Origin: an uncultured Spirochaetaceae bacterium
Lineage (GTDB): Bacteria > Spirochaetota > Spirochaetia > Sphaerochaetales > Sphaerochaetaceae
Reading direction: 5' to 3'
DNA length: 64,000 bases
NCBI GenBank assembly: GCA_944389085.1
Contig: CALXLB010000069.1
Span: forward strand, 1-64,000
Shown here: positions 24,656-33,519 of the stretch, piece after piece
Layout: each line of letters opens with the position of its first letter
Position numbering within the stretch: the stretch's first letter is position 1
Translations under genes and position numbers: made by a program
Notes under the pieces: model-generated
Told to the model about the DNA's origin: nothing
Databases searched by the model: none
What the model saw: the letters and a program-made list of their open reading frames with translations, nothing else

Positions 24656-26839
24656 TTGAGGAAAAAACATCTTCTCTTGCTGCTGGTATTATTGCTGTCG
24701 ATGACATCTCTCAGTGCTTCTGTCTTCCGTCCAAGATTTGCACTTGTGCTCTCTGGAGGCGGAGCTAAGGGCATGGCTCATATCCCTGTCCTCAAGGAGC
24801 TCGATAAAAGAGGCATTGTCCCTGATATCGTCATCGGAACCAGTATGGGAGCTGTCCTTGGAAGTTTTTATGCTGCCGGATACTCTGGTGAAGAGCTTGA
24901 GAAGATTGTTCTTGAAACAGATCTGATGAGTTATTTCCTCCATCTTTATGCCATCAGAGGCTCGGAGGTGATAACCAGTCCATTTACCGACTATGATACT
25001 AATATCCTCACAGTTGAGTTCGGTTCTTCAGGGTTCGGTGCCTCCAATGGTCTGATTGATGATCAGTATATAAACGGGCTTCTGAGGAAGTATCTTTCCA
25101 AAGTGCTTTCCGTGAAGGATTTCGATGACCTTTCCATTCCTTTCAGGGCTGTCGGTGCTGATATAACAAATAACAGGAAGGTCGTTTTCGCATCCGGTTC
25201 ACTGTTCGATGCTGTCAGAGCTTCGATGGCCATCCCCGTCGTCTTTGCCCCTGTACGTCTTGAGGACGGAAGCTATATAGTCGATGGAGGGCTGGAAGAT
25301 AACCTGCCCACTGATATAGCAAGGGACCTTGGAGCTGATATCGTCCTTGCTGTCGATGTCAACGATGCCCGTCATATCCATGGAGAGCATAAAAATGATA
25401 TGACAACACTCTCCGGTACCTTCAGCCAGCTTTCTGATTATCTTACAGAGCCTTCTTCTGCCGCAAATTATGCCAAGGCTGATTGGGTTATTGTCCCTGA
25501 TACTACCGGATATTCATCCCTTGGTTTCGGTGATACTGCCGGTATTCTTGAAAAAGGAGAGGAGGCAGTAGCTGCCAATATGGATGTCTTCGACGAACTT
25601 GAGAAGCGTCTTGAGAAGTGGCTGCCGATGGAGCGTACCAGTTATAGTGAGATTGCTTCCCCTGAAATCGAGCGTGTTGTGACAGATACAGTCATTCCTC
25701 TCTCCGCGATACCTGACCTCCGTTCTTTTGAAGGACGGTCGATGGATTTTGATACGATAGGAGAATTTGAGACAGTTCTCGATGACATCCGCCGCCATGA
25801 AGGACTGAAAGCCGTAACATATGAGATACATGATGGTGTGATTTCCGTGGAAGGAGAACGTTATCCATCGCTTTCTGGCAGTGTTTATGTCGGACTTTCC
25901 GGCGGGGTTGGTATCAGATACGATGGATCTGATGACAGTGCTCCTTATTTTGCATACACTCCGGTTTTCACGATTTCCGGCAAGATGACGCTGCTGCCGC
26001 GTCTTGAATTGACATATGGTGTTATTGTCGGTAATGGAATTGAACTGGAGGCCGGTGTTTCATATCCTTTCCTCTCCTCTGCGTTCCTGTATGGTGATCT
26101 GGGAATCAAATACGGACAGCTGTCATATCTGTCGATACCAGGGACAGGCGAGTATGCCTACAGCAATGATATATCGCTTTCATTGAAAGGCGGTATCGGG
26201 TGGATTCCTCTTAGGGATATGAGGCTGGATTTAATAGCGGGGCTTGATTATACATATCTCAGTTCAAGGGCCTTTGCGAATGGTCATTTTATCCATCCAT
26301 ATGCAGGCGCCGGCTTCGTTTACGACATTTATGATAGCTCAGATGCATCTAGCAATGGCTTTGAAGCTACAGTGACGCTGGAAGCTGGCGGTGATTTTCC
26401 CCGTCCGTCCCTTGCGTATGCCATTAACGCAGAGCTCTTCGGTGTCTTTGGTCCCACTGATATCTTCAAATTCATCATCGAAGCTGAGACAGCCTCCATC
26501 AGGAGAGCTGCAGAACTGTCCTGTGCATACGTCTCTACAGCTCTGGGAGAGAAGGCTGCAGATTATATTCATGTCATGGGCGGTATAAGGCTGCCCCTGC
26601 CGTATTCGATTTTCCTCGATGCCGGTGTCTTCTTTGATCTCTATGGTGGTTATTATGATGAAGCAGCTGCTGCTTCCGGGAGAAACCTGGTGCCTTATTC
26701 AGAGCTTTTCGAAGCTGATCATGGTATGGATATCGGGGGATATGTCGCTGCTGGTATTGCAACTTCATTCGGGCAGATAACAGCAGGCCTCTATATCTCT
26801 GCAACTCCCCGTGTCTCTTTCATGGTTGGTATAAAGTGA
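24656..26839 (+). CDS. Patatin-like phospholipase fused to an outer-membrane barrel (type Vd autotransporter type)
   Basis: The 727-residue product has a signal peptide (to about residue 21). The patatin domain shows the oxyanion hole SGGGAKG near 32-38, nucleophile GTSMG near 61-65 and catalytic DGG (VDGGLEDN near 208). A short POTRA-like linker lies near 350-400. The remainder is a repeating Tyr/Gly-rich pattern typical of a 16-strand barrel. This order (patatin, POTRA, barrel) is that of PlpD/FplA-type type Vd autotransporters, lipases displayed on the outer membrane. It starts with TTG, five bases after AAGGAGGAG. It overlaps the next gene by one base. Confidence 0.85.
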   Translation: MRKKHLLLLLVLLLSMTSLSASVFRPRFALVLSGGGAKGMAHIPVLKELDKRGIVPDIVIGTSMGAVLGSFYAAGYSGEELEKIVLETDLMSYFLHLYAIRGSEVITSPFTDYDTNILTVEFGSSGFGASNGLIDDQYINGLLRKYLSKVLSVKDFDDLSIPFRAVGADITNNRKVVFASGSLFDAVRASMAIPVVFAPVRLEDGSYIVDGGLEDNLPTDIARDLGADIVLAVDVNDARHIHGEHKNDMTTLSGTFSQLSDYLTEPSSAANYAKADWVIVPDTTGYSSLGFGDTAGILEKGEEAVAANMDVFDELEKRLEKWLPMERTSYSEIASPEIERVVTDTVIPLSAIPDLRSFEGRSMDFDTIGEFETVLDDIRRHEGLKAVTYEIHDGVISVEGERYPSLSGSVYVGLSGGVGIRYDGSDDSAPYFAYTPVFTISGKMTLLPRLELTYGVIVGNGIELEAGVSYPFLSSAFLYGDLGIKYGQLSYLSIPGTGEYAYSNDISLSLKGGIGWIPLRDMRLDLIAGLDYTYLSSRAFANGHFIHPYAGAGFVYDIYDSSDASSNGFEATVTLEAGGDFPRPSLAYAINAELFGVFGPTDIFKFIIEAETASIRRAAELSCAYVSTALGEKAADYIHVMGGIRLPLPYSIFLDAGVFFDLYGGYYDEAAAASGRNLVPYSELFEADHGMDIGGYVAAGIATSFGQITAGLYISATPRVSFMVGIK

Positions 26840-27837
26840 TGTATACCAGATGGAATACTTACTCATCCTATCTGAAGAAAAAGTATGGTGTTCCTGTCTA
26901 CAGGATAGGTGTGGATGCTGGTTTCTCTTGTCCTAACCGCGATGAAAACCGGCATGGCGGATGTGCATTCTGTGATGGTACCGGTTCTATCGCTGTGTAT
27001 CAGAGGTCTGCTGAATCCGGATACAGAAGAAGTGCTGATTACGATGCAGTGAAAGCCGATACGATTCTGCCGCGTCTGCTCTCAATGAGGGAGCAGATAG
27101 CAAGAGGAGAGGAATTCCTGCGCCGCCGTTACAAAGCTGAGCGGTTCATCCTTGATTTCCAGTCCTGGACGAATACTTATGATACACCGGAGAATCTGCG
27201 GCGCATTTACGATGAAGGGCTTTCGCAGATGGATGCGGCTGAGCTTATCGTCTCAACCCGTCCGGATACGGTTCCGGAGCCTGTGCTGGATCTTCTCTCC
27301 TCATATATAACTCCTGAGCGTGATGTCTGGGTGGAATTCGGACTTCAGAGCGCCTCCGATGAGACACTGCAGATTATCAGGAGAGGTCATAGCGTGGCTG
27401 TTTATGCCGACGCTGTGGAACGTGCAAGACAGCATGGGCTTAAAGTCTCTACTCATGTAATTCTAGGACTTCCCGGAGAGGGCCGGGATGAATTCATAAG
27501 GACAGCAGAATGCATTAATGCCGTCCAAAGCGATGCTGTCAAAGTGCATAATCTCCATATTACCGGAGGAACAGCTCTGCAGGATGAGTATCTTTCTGGT
27601 AATATTACTGTGATGTCTGAAGAACGTACGCTGGAAGCAACGGAGCTTTTTCTCAGACATCTTGATGGGGATATCATCATAGAGCGGCTTGTCTCAGAGA
27701 CGCCATACCACAGGCTTCTGGCCCCCAGGGTATTCCCTGACAAATCAAAATTCCTCAGGCATCTTGAGGAGAGGATGGAGAGAAATGGAACCAGACAGGG
27801 CGATCTCGCGGGTCGTGCATGCGATAATAGAAGCTGA
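26839..27837 (+). CDS. Radical SAM protein, YhcC family (TIGR01212-like)
   Basis: The 332-residue radical SAM protein has the family's spaced cluster motif SCPNRDENRHGGCAFC near residues 29-44 (first Cys, then CxxC), which distinguishes YhcC from canonical CxxxCxxC proteins. The family's reaction is not established. The ATG at 26839 overlaps the patatin stop. A GTG at 26836 is also in frame. The C-terminus overlaps the next gene by 53 bases. Confidence 0.85.
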   Translation: MYTRWNTYSSYLKKKYGVPVYRIGVDAGFSCPNRDENRHGGCAFCDGTGSIAVYQRSAESGYRRSADYDAVKADTILPRLLSMREQIARGEEFLRRRYKAERFILDFQSWTNTYDTPENLRRIYDEGLSQMDAAELIVSTRPDTVPEPVLDLLSSYITPERDVWVEFGLQSASDETLQIIRRGHSVAVYADAVERARQHGLKVSTHVILGLPGEGRDEFIRTAECINAVQSDAVKVHNLHITGGTALQDEYLSGNITVMSEERTLEATELFLRHLDGDIIIERLVSETPYHRLLAPRVFPDKSKFLRHLEERMERNGTRQGDLAGRACDNRS

Positions 27838-28609
27838 AAGAAAGCTTCCCTCCGATGTCTTTGAATGTATCAACTCTGCAGTCCCTTCCGGTGGAAAAGC
27901 TGAAAGCGTGATGAATGCGATAAAGCAGAACCTTGAGATAGCTTCCCGTTGTAATCTGCCTATGTGTCAGGATACCGGTGTTTTCTGGTGTCTTGCCTCC
28001 ATTGGCAGGAATTCCGGTGTCTCGCTTCCCTTGATTGAGAGTGTCATAAACTCAGCTGCTGCTGAAGCTGCGGAGAAAGGTTTTCTTCGTAAGAGTGTTG
28101 TCTCCGAGCCTTATAAAGCACGCAAAAACACAGAGACGAATCTTCCTCCGTTCATTTACTATGAGCTGACGGATGGCGATGCAGTTGAGCTTTCATTCCT
28201 GCTTAAGGGCTTTGGCTCTGAAAACTGCTCCAGTATAAGGATGCTGCGTCCGACAGAGGGAGAGGACGGTGTTGTGAAAGCTGTGGTGGAGATGATGAAA
28301 GAAGCGGGAGGAAAGCCGTGCCCGCCTGTATTTCTTGGGGTCGGAATCGGTGGAACTATGGACAGAGCTGCATTTCTTTCCAAGAAAGCATTCTTCAGAG
28401 AGAGTATGGATGCAGAACTTTCCGCTCGTATCCTTTCCAGTGTCAATGAGCTTGGAATAGGTCCGGGGGGACTTGGGGGCTATCCTACGGCTCTTGGTGT
28501 CTCTTTGCTTTACGAGCCGACACATATAGCAGGATTACCTGTAGCTCTCACTGTCAATTGCTGGGCTGAAAGAAAGGCCGTGATCAGGTTCGAGAGGGGG
28601 GAGTTATGA
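27785..28609 (+). CDS. Class I fumarate hydratase, alpha subunit
   Basis: N-terminal half of an oxygen-sensitive 4Fe-4S hydro-lyase of the fumarase/L-tartrate dehydratase family. The three cluster cysteines appear in MCQDTGVFW, SENCSS and KPCPPVFLGVGIGG. The 274-residue length fits the alpha subunit of two-subunit enzymes. Reversible fumarate-malate hydration is most likely, with tartrate dehydratase as an alternative. The ATG at 27785 follows GGAGAG and is chosen because the upstream frame lies entirely within the radical SAM gene. It overlaps the beta subunit by four bases. Confidence 0.88.
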   Translation: MEPDRAISRVVHAIIEAERKLPSDVFECINSAVPSGGKAESVMNAIKQNLEIASRCNLPMCQDTGVFWCLASIGRNSGVSLPLIESVINSAAAEAAEKGFLRKSVVSEPYKARKNTETNLPPFIYYELTDGDAVELSFLLKGFGSENCSSIRMLRPTEGEDGVVKAVVEMMKEAGGKPCPPVFLGVGIGGTMDRAAFLSKKAFFRESMDAELSARILSSVNELGIGPGGLGGYPTALGVSLLYEPTHIAGLPVALTVNCWAERKAVIRFERGEL

Positions 28610-29130
28610 GAAAAACGCTTGTTCTTCCATATTCTGATGATGCGATTCTCTCTATCAAGGCTGGGGATGATGTGCTTCTCTCTGGCGTGTTATATGTCGG
28701 CAGGGATCAGGTCCATAAGAAACTCTATGAAGCTTTGGAAAACGGAGAGCCCCTTCCTTTTGATTTTTCAGGTAATGCAATCTACTATATGGGGCCAAGC
28801 CCTGCTCCTGAAGGCTTTGTCATAGGAGCGGCAGGACCTACTACAAGCGCAAGGATGGATCGTTTCTCTCCCCGCTTGATAGAATCAGGGCTCCGTGTCA
28901 TGGTCGGGAAAGGCCCGAGAAGCAAGAGCGTTGCCGAGGGTATTGCTGAGCATAAAGGTCTTTACCTTCAGGCTTATGGTGGCTGCGGTGCGCTCTATTC
29001 CTCCTGTATCCTCTCTGCAGAGACTGTAGCTTATCCTGAACTGGGACCTGAGGCATTGCTGCGTCTTTCTGTAAAGGATTTCCCTGCAATCTGCATTATT
29101 GATTCGTCTGGTGATATCTGGCGTGGGTAG
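28606..29130 (+). CDS. Class I fumarate hydratase, beta subunit
   Basis: The 174-residue swivelling-domain partner of the alpha subunit. Family landmarks are SGVLYVGRDQVHKKL near 26-40, YYMGPSPAP near 61, GAAGPTTSARMD near 75 and MVGKGPRSK near 99. It starts in an ATGA overlap with the alpha gene, so the two are translationally coupled. The final 30 bases overlap the start region of the MFS gene. Confidence 0.9.
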   Translation: MRKTLVLPYSDDAILSIKAGDDVLLSGVLYVGRDQVHKKLYEALENGEPLPFDFSGNAIYYMGPSPAPEGFVIGAAGPTTSARMDRFSPRLIESGLRVMVGKGPRSKSVAEGIAEHKGLYLQAYGGCGALYSSCILSAETVAYPELGPEALLRLSVKDFPAICIIDSSGDIWRG

Positions 29131-30259
29131 GCTTCTTCTTTTCCTGCTTCCACAGACATTGTCATTGCTGGGTTCATTGCTGGCCCAGTACGGGATAATC
29201 TGGACGCTTACACTCAGATATTCCTCTGGTAAGGTATTGCTAGCCGCAACGCTGGCTTCTTTTGTTCCGCAGATTCTTCTGATGCTTCTTGCGGGGAGAG
29301 CTGCCGACAGAAGAGGGCGCAAAGCGGTATTGATTGTCTCAGACCTTCTTTCTGCTCTTACTGCACTGATTCTTGCCATGAATGCTGAGAATACATTCAT
29401 GATGATTGCATCGCTATCTCTCCGTTCTGCTTTTGCCGGAGTGCAGACTCCTGCTGTAGATTCTGCGATTCCATTCCTTGCTGAGAGTGAAAAGCTTGAG
29501 AGAGCCAATGGACTGAAAGCCCTTCTGTCGTCTGCTGTGATGCTGCTTTCTCCTGTGATTGCAGGCTTACTCCTGCCTCTGACGGGGCTTGTGTCGCTTC
29601 TGCTTCTGGATGTACTGAGTGCAGCTGTGGCGATACTGCTGCTCCTTCCATTTCATGTTCCTGAATATGAGATGAAAGAGGAAAACATACACGGAGGCAT
29701 TTTCTTGTTTCTGCGTAGCCATGAACTGAGGCGGATTCTGCTTTTTCATGGGATTGCACTCTTTCTGATAGCTCCGGGGGCGACATTGACGCCGCTATTC
29801 GTTGATCGGATTTATTCGTCATCTCCTCTTGCGCTATCTGCTTCCGAGGCAACATATAGCTTGGGAATGATTCTCGGCGGTATGCTCATTGCTTTTGCGG
29901 GGGATCAGAAGGGCAGGCGAGGAATCATCATTGCTCTTCTGTTTTATGCTCTGATGCTGCTGGGAATGTCTCTTTCGCCTGTTTTCTGGGGATATCTTAT
30001 CTGCAATCTTATCATTGGGGTAATCTCTCCAGGATACACTGCGCTGATGACAGCGGAAGTACAGCGACGTACTGCTGAAAGCCAGATGGGGATGTCAATG
30101 GCTTTGCTCTCTGCTGTAAGTACGGCAGCAGTTCCTCTGGGAATGATTCTTTTTGCTCCTCTTGCTGATATCATGGCAATAAGAGGTGTGTTCATGGCTG
30201 CGGGTATAGCTCTTATTATATTCATAGTCTCAGGGCACCATCTGCTGGAGGCGGAATGA
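29099..30259 (+). CDS. MFS efflux-type transporter
   Basis: The 386-residue protein has about twelve hydrophobic segments and a loop motif AGRAADRRGRKAVL between segments 2 and 3, typical of major facilitator drug/H+ antiporters of the MefA type. The substrate is not predictable. The start is uncertain: TTG at 29099 and GTG at 29111 or 29123 all lie within the fumarase beta gene. The stop overlaps the next gene (ATGA). Confidence 0.8.
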   Translation: MIRLVISGVGRLLLFLLPQTLSLLGSLLAQYGIIWTLTLRYSSGKVLLAATLASFVPQILLMLLAGRAADRRGRKAVLIVSDLLSALTALILAMNAENTFMMIASLSLRSAFAGVQTPAVDSAIPFLAESEKLERANGLKALLSSAVMLLSPVIAGLLLPLTGLVSLLLLDVLSAAVAILLLLPFHVPEYEMKEENIHGGIFLFLRSHELRRILLFHGIALFLIAPGATLTPLFVDRIYSSSPLALSASEATYSLGMILGGMLIAFAGDQKGRRGIIIALLFYALMLLGMSLSPVFWGYLICNLIIGVISPGYTALMTAEVQRRTAESQMGMSMALLSAVSTAAVPLGMILFAPLADIMAIRGVFMAAGIALIIFIVSGHHLLEAE

Positions 30260-30627
30260 GGATATTGCTTTTCTTCTGGGAGAGCCCTCAGATTGTGCTG
30301 GGCTTTGTTATCCGGATATTCACAAGAGGAACTTTGATGCAGAAAAGAGGAAGAGTCCGCGTATTTTCCTGGCCCCTCTCTTCATCCATCTCTCTTGGAT
30401 GGTTCTGTTTTGTTCCTCGTTATGCCTCTGATTCAGTGATAGCGCATGAACTTGGGCATACTATTCAGAGTCTGTATCTGGGGCCGCTGTATCTTGTTGT
30501 GGTGGGCTTGCCATCGTTTGTCTGGGCTTCTCTTTTTTCATTGAGAATCATCGGTGGGGATTATTTCTCATTTTATACGGAAAAGTGGGCGGAAAGACTC
30601 AGTAAAAACTTTAAAAAGGCCAATTAA
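30256..30627 (+). CDS. Small membrane protein with HELGH zinc-peptidase-like motif
   Basis: The 123-residue protein has hydrophobic segments near 5-20, 40-55 and 75-97. The sequence AHELGHTIQSLYLGPLY near residues 63-79 contains HExxH followed by Gln, and the C-terminal part reads FYTEKWAERL. The HExxH helix is typical of zinc metalloproteases, but the protein is very small and no third zinc ligand is obvious apart from the Glu in TEKW. I do not recognise a named family. It starts in an ATGA overlap with the MFS gene and ends the def operon. Confidence 0.65.
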   Translation: MRILLFFWESPQIVLGFVIRIFTRGTLMQKRGRVRVFSWPLSSSISLGWFCFVPRYASDSVIAHELGHTIQSLYLGPLYLVVVGLPSFVWASLFSLRIIGGDYFSFYTEKWAERLSKNFKKAN

Positions 30628-30714
30628 ATGCGTGAAATGGATATTTTTTGCTTTACCGGTGAAAAACTTTGAGCTAATCTTTCTTCTGGGGGTGGAAGAT
30701 AAGGGGCAACTTGA

Positions 30715-31452
30715 ATGCTGAAGAAAGTTATTTTGCTGCTCTTTTCTGCTGTTCTTATTGTTTCATGCAGCAGAGGTATAGCTGTTTCAGCAGATGAGGA
30801 AGCTATACCGGAAACTTCCGGAGGTGTCTACTCTTTAGGAAAGCCGTCAGAGCTGGAAGATTCTTTCAGCTATGTATTTGGTTATATGCTTGCATCGAGC
30901 GCTGGCGTTTATAGGGATATTGATTATCAGTATGTGGCACGCGGTGTTCTCGATTATAGTTCAGGTTCACCATTCTTCACAGCAGATGAGATGTCTCGTA
31001 TTTCTTCTGAGTATCAGCGTAATGCGATGGCTGAAGCACAGAAACGCTTTGGCGCTATAAGCAAGGAGAATCTCACTGCTGCGGAGAGTTTCCTGAAGGT
31101 AAATGGACAGCGTAATGGCGTTGTCACAACTGATTCAGGATTGCAATATGAGATTTTAGAATCTGGGAGCGGGGAAGAAGCCCGTGCTGATTCCACGGTA
31201 AAAATCCATTACAAGCTCACATTGCTTGATGGTACTCTAGCTGATTCTTCCTATGAGAGAGGAGAACCTTCGGTTTTCCAGCTCTCTGACGTTATTGAAG
31301 GTTTCAGAGAGGGTGTTGCTTTGATGCGGGAAGGAGACAGGTATCGTTTCTGGGTTCCTCCAGAGCTTGGATATGGCTTGAACGCACCTTCCGGGATTGG
31401 CCCGAATGCATTGCTCATTTTTGATGTGAATCTAATCAGTGTCGTGGATTGA
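30715..31452 (+). CDS. FKBP-type peptidyl-prolyl isomerase lipoprotein
   Basis: The 245-residue lipoprotein has Cys18 in the lipobox (LIVSC). An N-terminal dimerisation-like segment (SYVFGYMLASSAG and following, about 44-110) is followed by an FKBP domain from about 140 (KIHYKLTLLDGTLADSSYERGEP through LGYGLNAPSGIGPNALLIF). This is the Mip/FkpA layout, a periplasmic or surface proline isomerase. AAGGGG lies nine bases before the ATG. A strong terminator follows at 31470, so it ends its own unit. Confidence 0.9.
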   Translation: MLKKVILLLFSAVLIVSCSRGIAVSADEEAIPETSGGVYSLGKPSELEDSFSYVFGYMLASSAGVYRDIDYQYVARGVLDYSSGSPFFTADEMSRISSEYQRNAMAEAQKRFGAISKENLTAAESFLKVNGQRNGVVTTDSGLQYEILESGSGEEARADSTVKIHYKLTLLDGTLADSSYERGEPSVFQLSDVIEGFREGVALMREGDRYRFWVPPELGYGLNAPSGIGPNALLIFDVNLISVVD

Positions 31453-31469
31453 TGCTGTAATTATTTGAG

Positions 31470-31498
31470 AAGCTCCTGACCTAGGAGCTTTTTTATTT
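31470..31498 (+). terminator. Intrinsic terminator after the FKBP gene
   Basis: Perfect eight-base stem AAGCTCCT (31470-31477) and AGGAGCTT (31483-31490) with a five-base loop, followed by a T-rich run to 31498. Confidence 0.9.
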
Positions 31499-31518
31499 GT
31501 CTTTTTATAAGAATTTCC

Positions 31519-31584
31519 TTGACATCGGTCGTTTCCATGATAAACTTATCATCGTAAAAACGAAATACTTTCGTAAATACGAAA
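31519..31584 (+). promoter_or_regulatory. Promoter and nested IclR-type operator of the galactonate cluster
   Basis: TTGACA (31519-31524), 16 bases and TAAACT (31541-31546) form the likely promoter, overlapping an inverted repeat ATGATAA-AC-TTATCAT (31537-31552). Downstream lie nested repeats: ACGAAA (31560-31565), TTTCGT (31569-31574) and ACGAAA (31579-31584), so the middle element pairs with either neighbour. Their position just after the expected start site suits a regulator that blocks its own transcription. Binding by the adjacent IclR protein is inferred. Confidence 0.6.
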
Positions 31585-31600
31585 CAAGATGGAGTTGAGC

Positions 31601-32353
31601 ATGCATTCACCTACGATGAGAGTTATTGCCATTCTTAACCTTGTGGCCAGCCATAATGGGGAGTTGACTCTCAGTGGTATTGCAAAGGCTCTTACCATTC
31701 CGAGCAGTACGATTTATCCGATACTTGGTACGCTGGTTGAGACATCATTTCTGGATATCAATCCTGAAAAAAAGACTTATTCGATAGGACTGCGCTGCTT
31801 TCTTTCTGGAATGCCGTTCATTGTCTCAAACAATTCGTTCTCTTCTATCTCTACGATTCTTAATGAGCTCACAGCCCAGACAGGAGAGACAACACACTTC
31901 AGTAGGCTTGATGGTGGAGATGTGCTCTATCTTCTGAAGGTTGAGTCTCCTCAACCTATTCGTATGTATTCAGCCTTAGGAAAGACGTTGCCTGCATATG
32001 GTACAGCTCTTGGAAAAGCGTTGCTTTCAGATTTCTCCCTGAATGATCTGAAGAGAATCTATCCAGACGGATTGCAACCGATGACTGATAATACAATCAC
32101 CGATTTCAACGTCCTCAAAAAACAGCTGGATGATGTTAAGAAGACAGGATTCGCTTATGAATGCGAGGAATCCAACATAGGAGTGAGATGTATTGCCCGT
32201 CCGATTCATAAGAATGGGAAGGTTGCAGCTGCAATCAGTGTAGGTGTTCCGGTTTTCAGGTACACGGAAGAAAAGAGAAAGAAAATCGAATCCTTGTTGA
32301 TAGAGGCTTCAGAGAAGATAGAGGAAATAGTTCCTTATCTTGATTACGTTTGA
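31601..32353 (+). CDS. IclR-family regulator of the galactonate cluster
   Basis: The 250-residue protein has an N-terminal winged helix-turn-helix (TLSGIAKALTIPSSTIYPIL) and a C-terminal ligand-binding domain with the family landmarks PAYGTALGKALLSD and GFAYECEESNIGVRCIA. The start at 31601 has GGAG six bases upstream and gives the same MH-PT-RV beginning as the paralogue at 40889. An in-frame ATG at 31589 is less likely. As first gene of a galactonate operon it probably senses a sugar acid or keto-deoxy intermediate. Confidence 0.88.
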   Translation: MHSPTMRVIAILNLVASHNGELTLSGIAKALTIPSSTIYPILGTLVETSFLDINPEKKTYSIGLRCFLSGMPFIVSNNSFSSISTILNELTAQTGETTHFSRLDGGDVLYLLKVESPQPIRMYSALGKTLPAYGTALGKALLSDFSLNDLKRIYPDGLQPMTDNTITDFNVLKKQLDDVKKTGFAYECEESNIGVRCIARPIHKNGKVAAAISVGVPVFRYTEEKRKKIESLLIEASEKIEEIVPYLDYV

Positions 32354-32364
32354 TGGAGGAAGTG

Positions 32365-33513
32365 ATGAAAATAACACACATCAACCTGTATATTGTTCCG
32401 CCAAGATGGCTTTTCCTGGAAATGGAGACTGATGAAGGAATAACAGGATGGGGTGAGCCTGTAATTGAAGGTAGAGCTGCGACTGTGAAGACTGCTGTGC
32501 AGGAGCTGGAAAGATATCTCATCGGAAATGATCCTATGAAGATAGAGGATATCTGGCAGGCCATGTACAGAACAGGATTCTACCGTGGTGGTCCTGAGGT
32601 TATGAGTGCCATTGCTGGTATTGATCAGGCCCTTTGGGATATTAAAGGCAAATATTATGGGGCTCCTGTCTATGACCTGATTGGTGGTAAGTGCCGCGAT
32701 AAACTGCGTGTGTATAGCTGGGTCGGAGGGGACAGGCCCGGAGATCTTGAGAATGGTGTAAAAGCACTCTGGGAAAGTGGCTGTACAGCTGTGAAGATGA
32801 ACGGCACGGAAGAGATGCATTACATCGATAGCTATAGCAAGATCGATGAAGTATGCAAGCGTGTTCAGACTATCATGGATACTATGGGCGATAAGATGGA
32901 TATCGCGGTTGATTTCCATGGCAGAGTTCACAAGACAATGGCCAAAGTACTGGCACATGCTCTCGAACCATATCATCTGATGTTCATTGAAGAGCCTGTA
33001 CTGCCTCAGAACAATGAAGCTCTCCGTGAGATTTCAAATCACACTTCGACTCCTATAGCTACGGGGGAGAGGATGTTCAGCAGATGGGATTTCAAGTCTC
33101 TCTTCGAAGCAGGATATGCAGATATTATCCAGCCTGATCTGTCCCATGCTGGTGGAATAAGCGAAGTAAAGAAGATATCGGCAATGGCAGAGGCCTATGA
33201 CATGGCTGTTGCTCCTCATTGTCCGCTGGGGCCGATTGCACTTTCTGCTTGTGTTCAGCTTGATGCATGCACGCCAAATGTTTTCATACAGGAACAGAGT
33301 CTTGGAATTCATTACAACAAAGGTACAGACCTTCTGGATTATCTTGTGGATCCATCTGTGTTCAGATTCAAGGATGGATTTATTGAAATACCAGATAAAC
33401 CCGGACTCGGTATAGAAATTGATAAACAGCGTGTTGTGGAAGCAGCTGTAAAGGGCCATGACTGGAAGAATCCAGTATGGAGAAACTATGACGGCACGAT
33501 TGCCGAATGGTGA
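32365..33513 (+). CDS. dgoD: D-galactonate dehydratase
   Basis: Enolase-superfamily enzyme converting D-galactonate to 2-keto-3-deoxygalactonate. The 382-residue product follows the E. coli DgoD sequence closely through long blocks (GWGEPVIEGRA, AIAGIDQALWDIKGK, YSWVGGDRP, QPDLSHAGGI, LGIHYNKG). Metal and catalytic residues are present: DFHG (Asp, His), FIEEP (Glu), GERMFSR (Glu) and the APHCPLGP His. GGAGGAAG precedes the ATG at 32365. This is one of the most secure substrate assignments in the window. Confidence 0.95.
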   Translation: MKITHINLYIVPPRWLFLEMETDEGITGWGEPVIEGRAATVKTAVQELERYLIGNDPMKIEDIWQAMYRTGFYRGGPEVMSAIAGIDQALWDIKGKYYGAPVYDLIGGKCRDKLRVYSWVGGDRPGDLENGVKALWESGCTAVKMNGTEEMHYIDSYSKIDEVCKRVQTIMDTMGDKMDIAVDFHGRVHKTMAKVLAHALEPYHLMFIEEPVLPQNNEALREISNHTSTPIATGERMFSRWDFKSLFEAGYADIIQPDLSHAGGISEVKKISAMAEAYDMAVAPHCPLGPIALSACVQLDACTPNVFIQEQSLGIHYNKGTDLLDYLVDPSVFRFKDGFIEIPDKPGLGIEIDKQRVVEAAVKGHDWKNPVWRNYDGTIAEW

Positions 33514-33519
33514 TGGAAT

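Noticed and set aside
30628-30714. Possible small RNA or riboswitch before the FKBP gene
   Set aside because: The 87 bases show no conserved-looking stem or known aptamer pattern and contain just a ribosome site.
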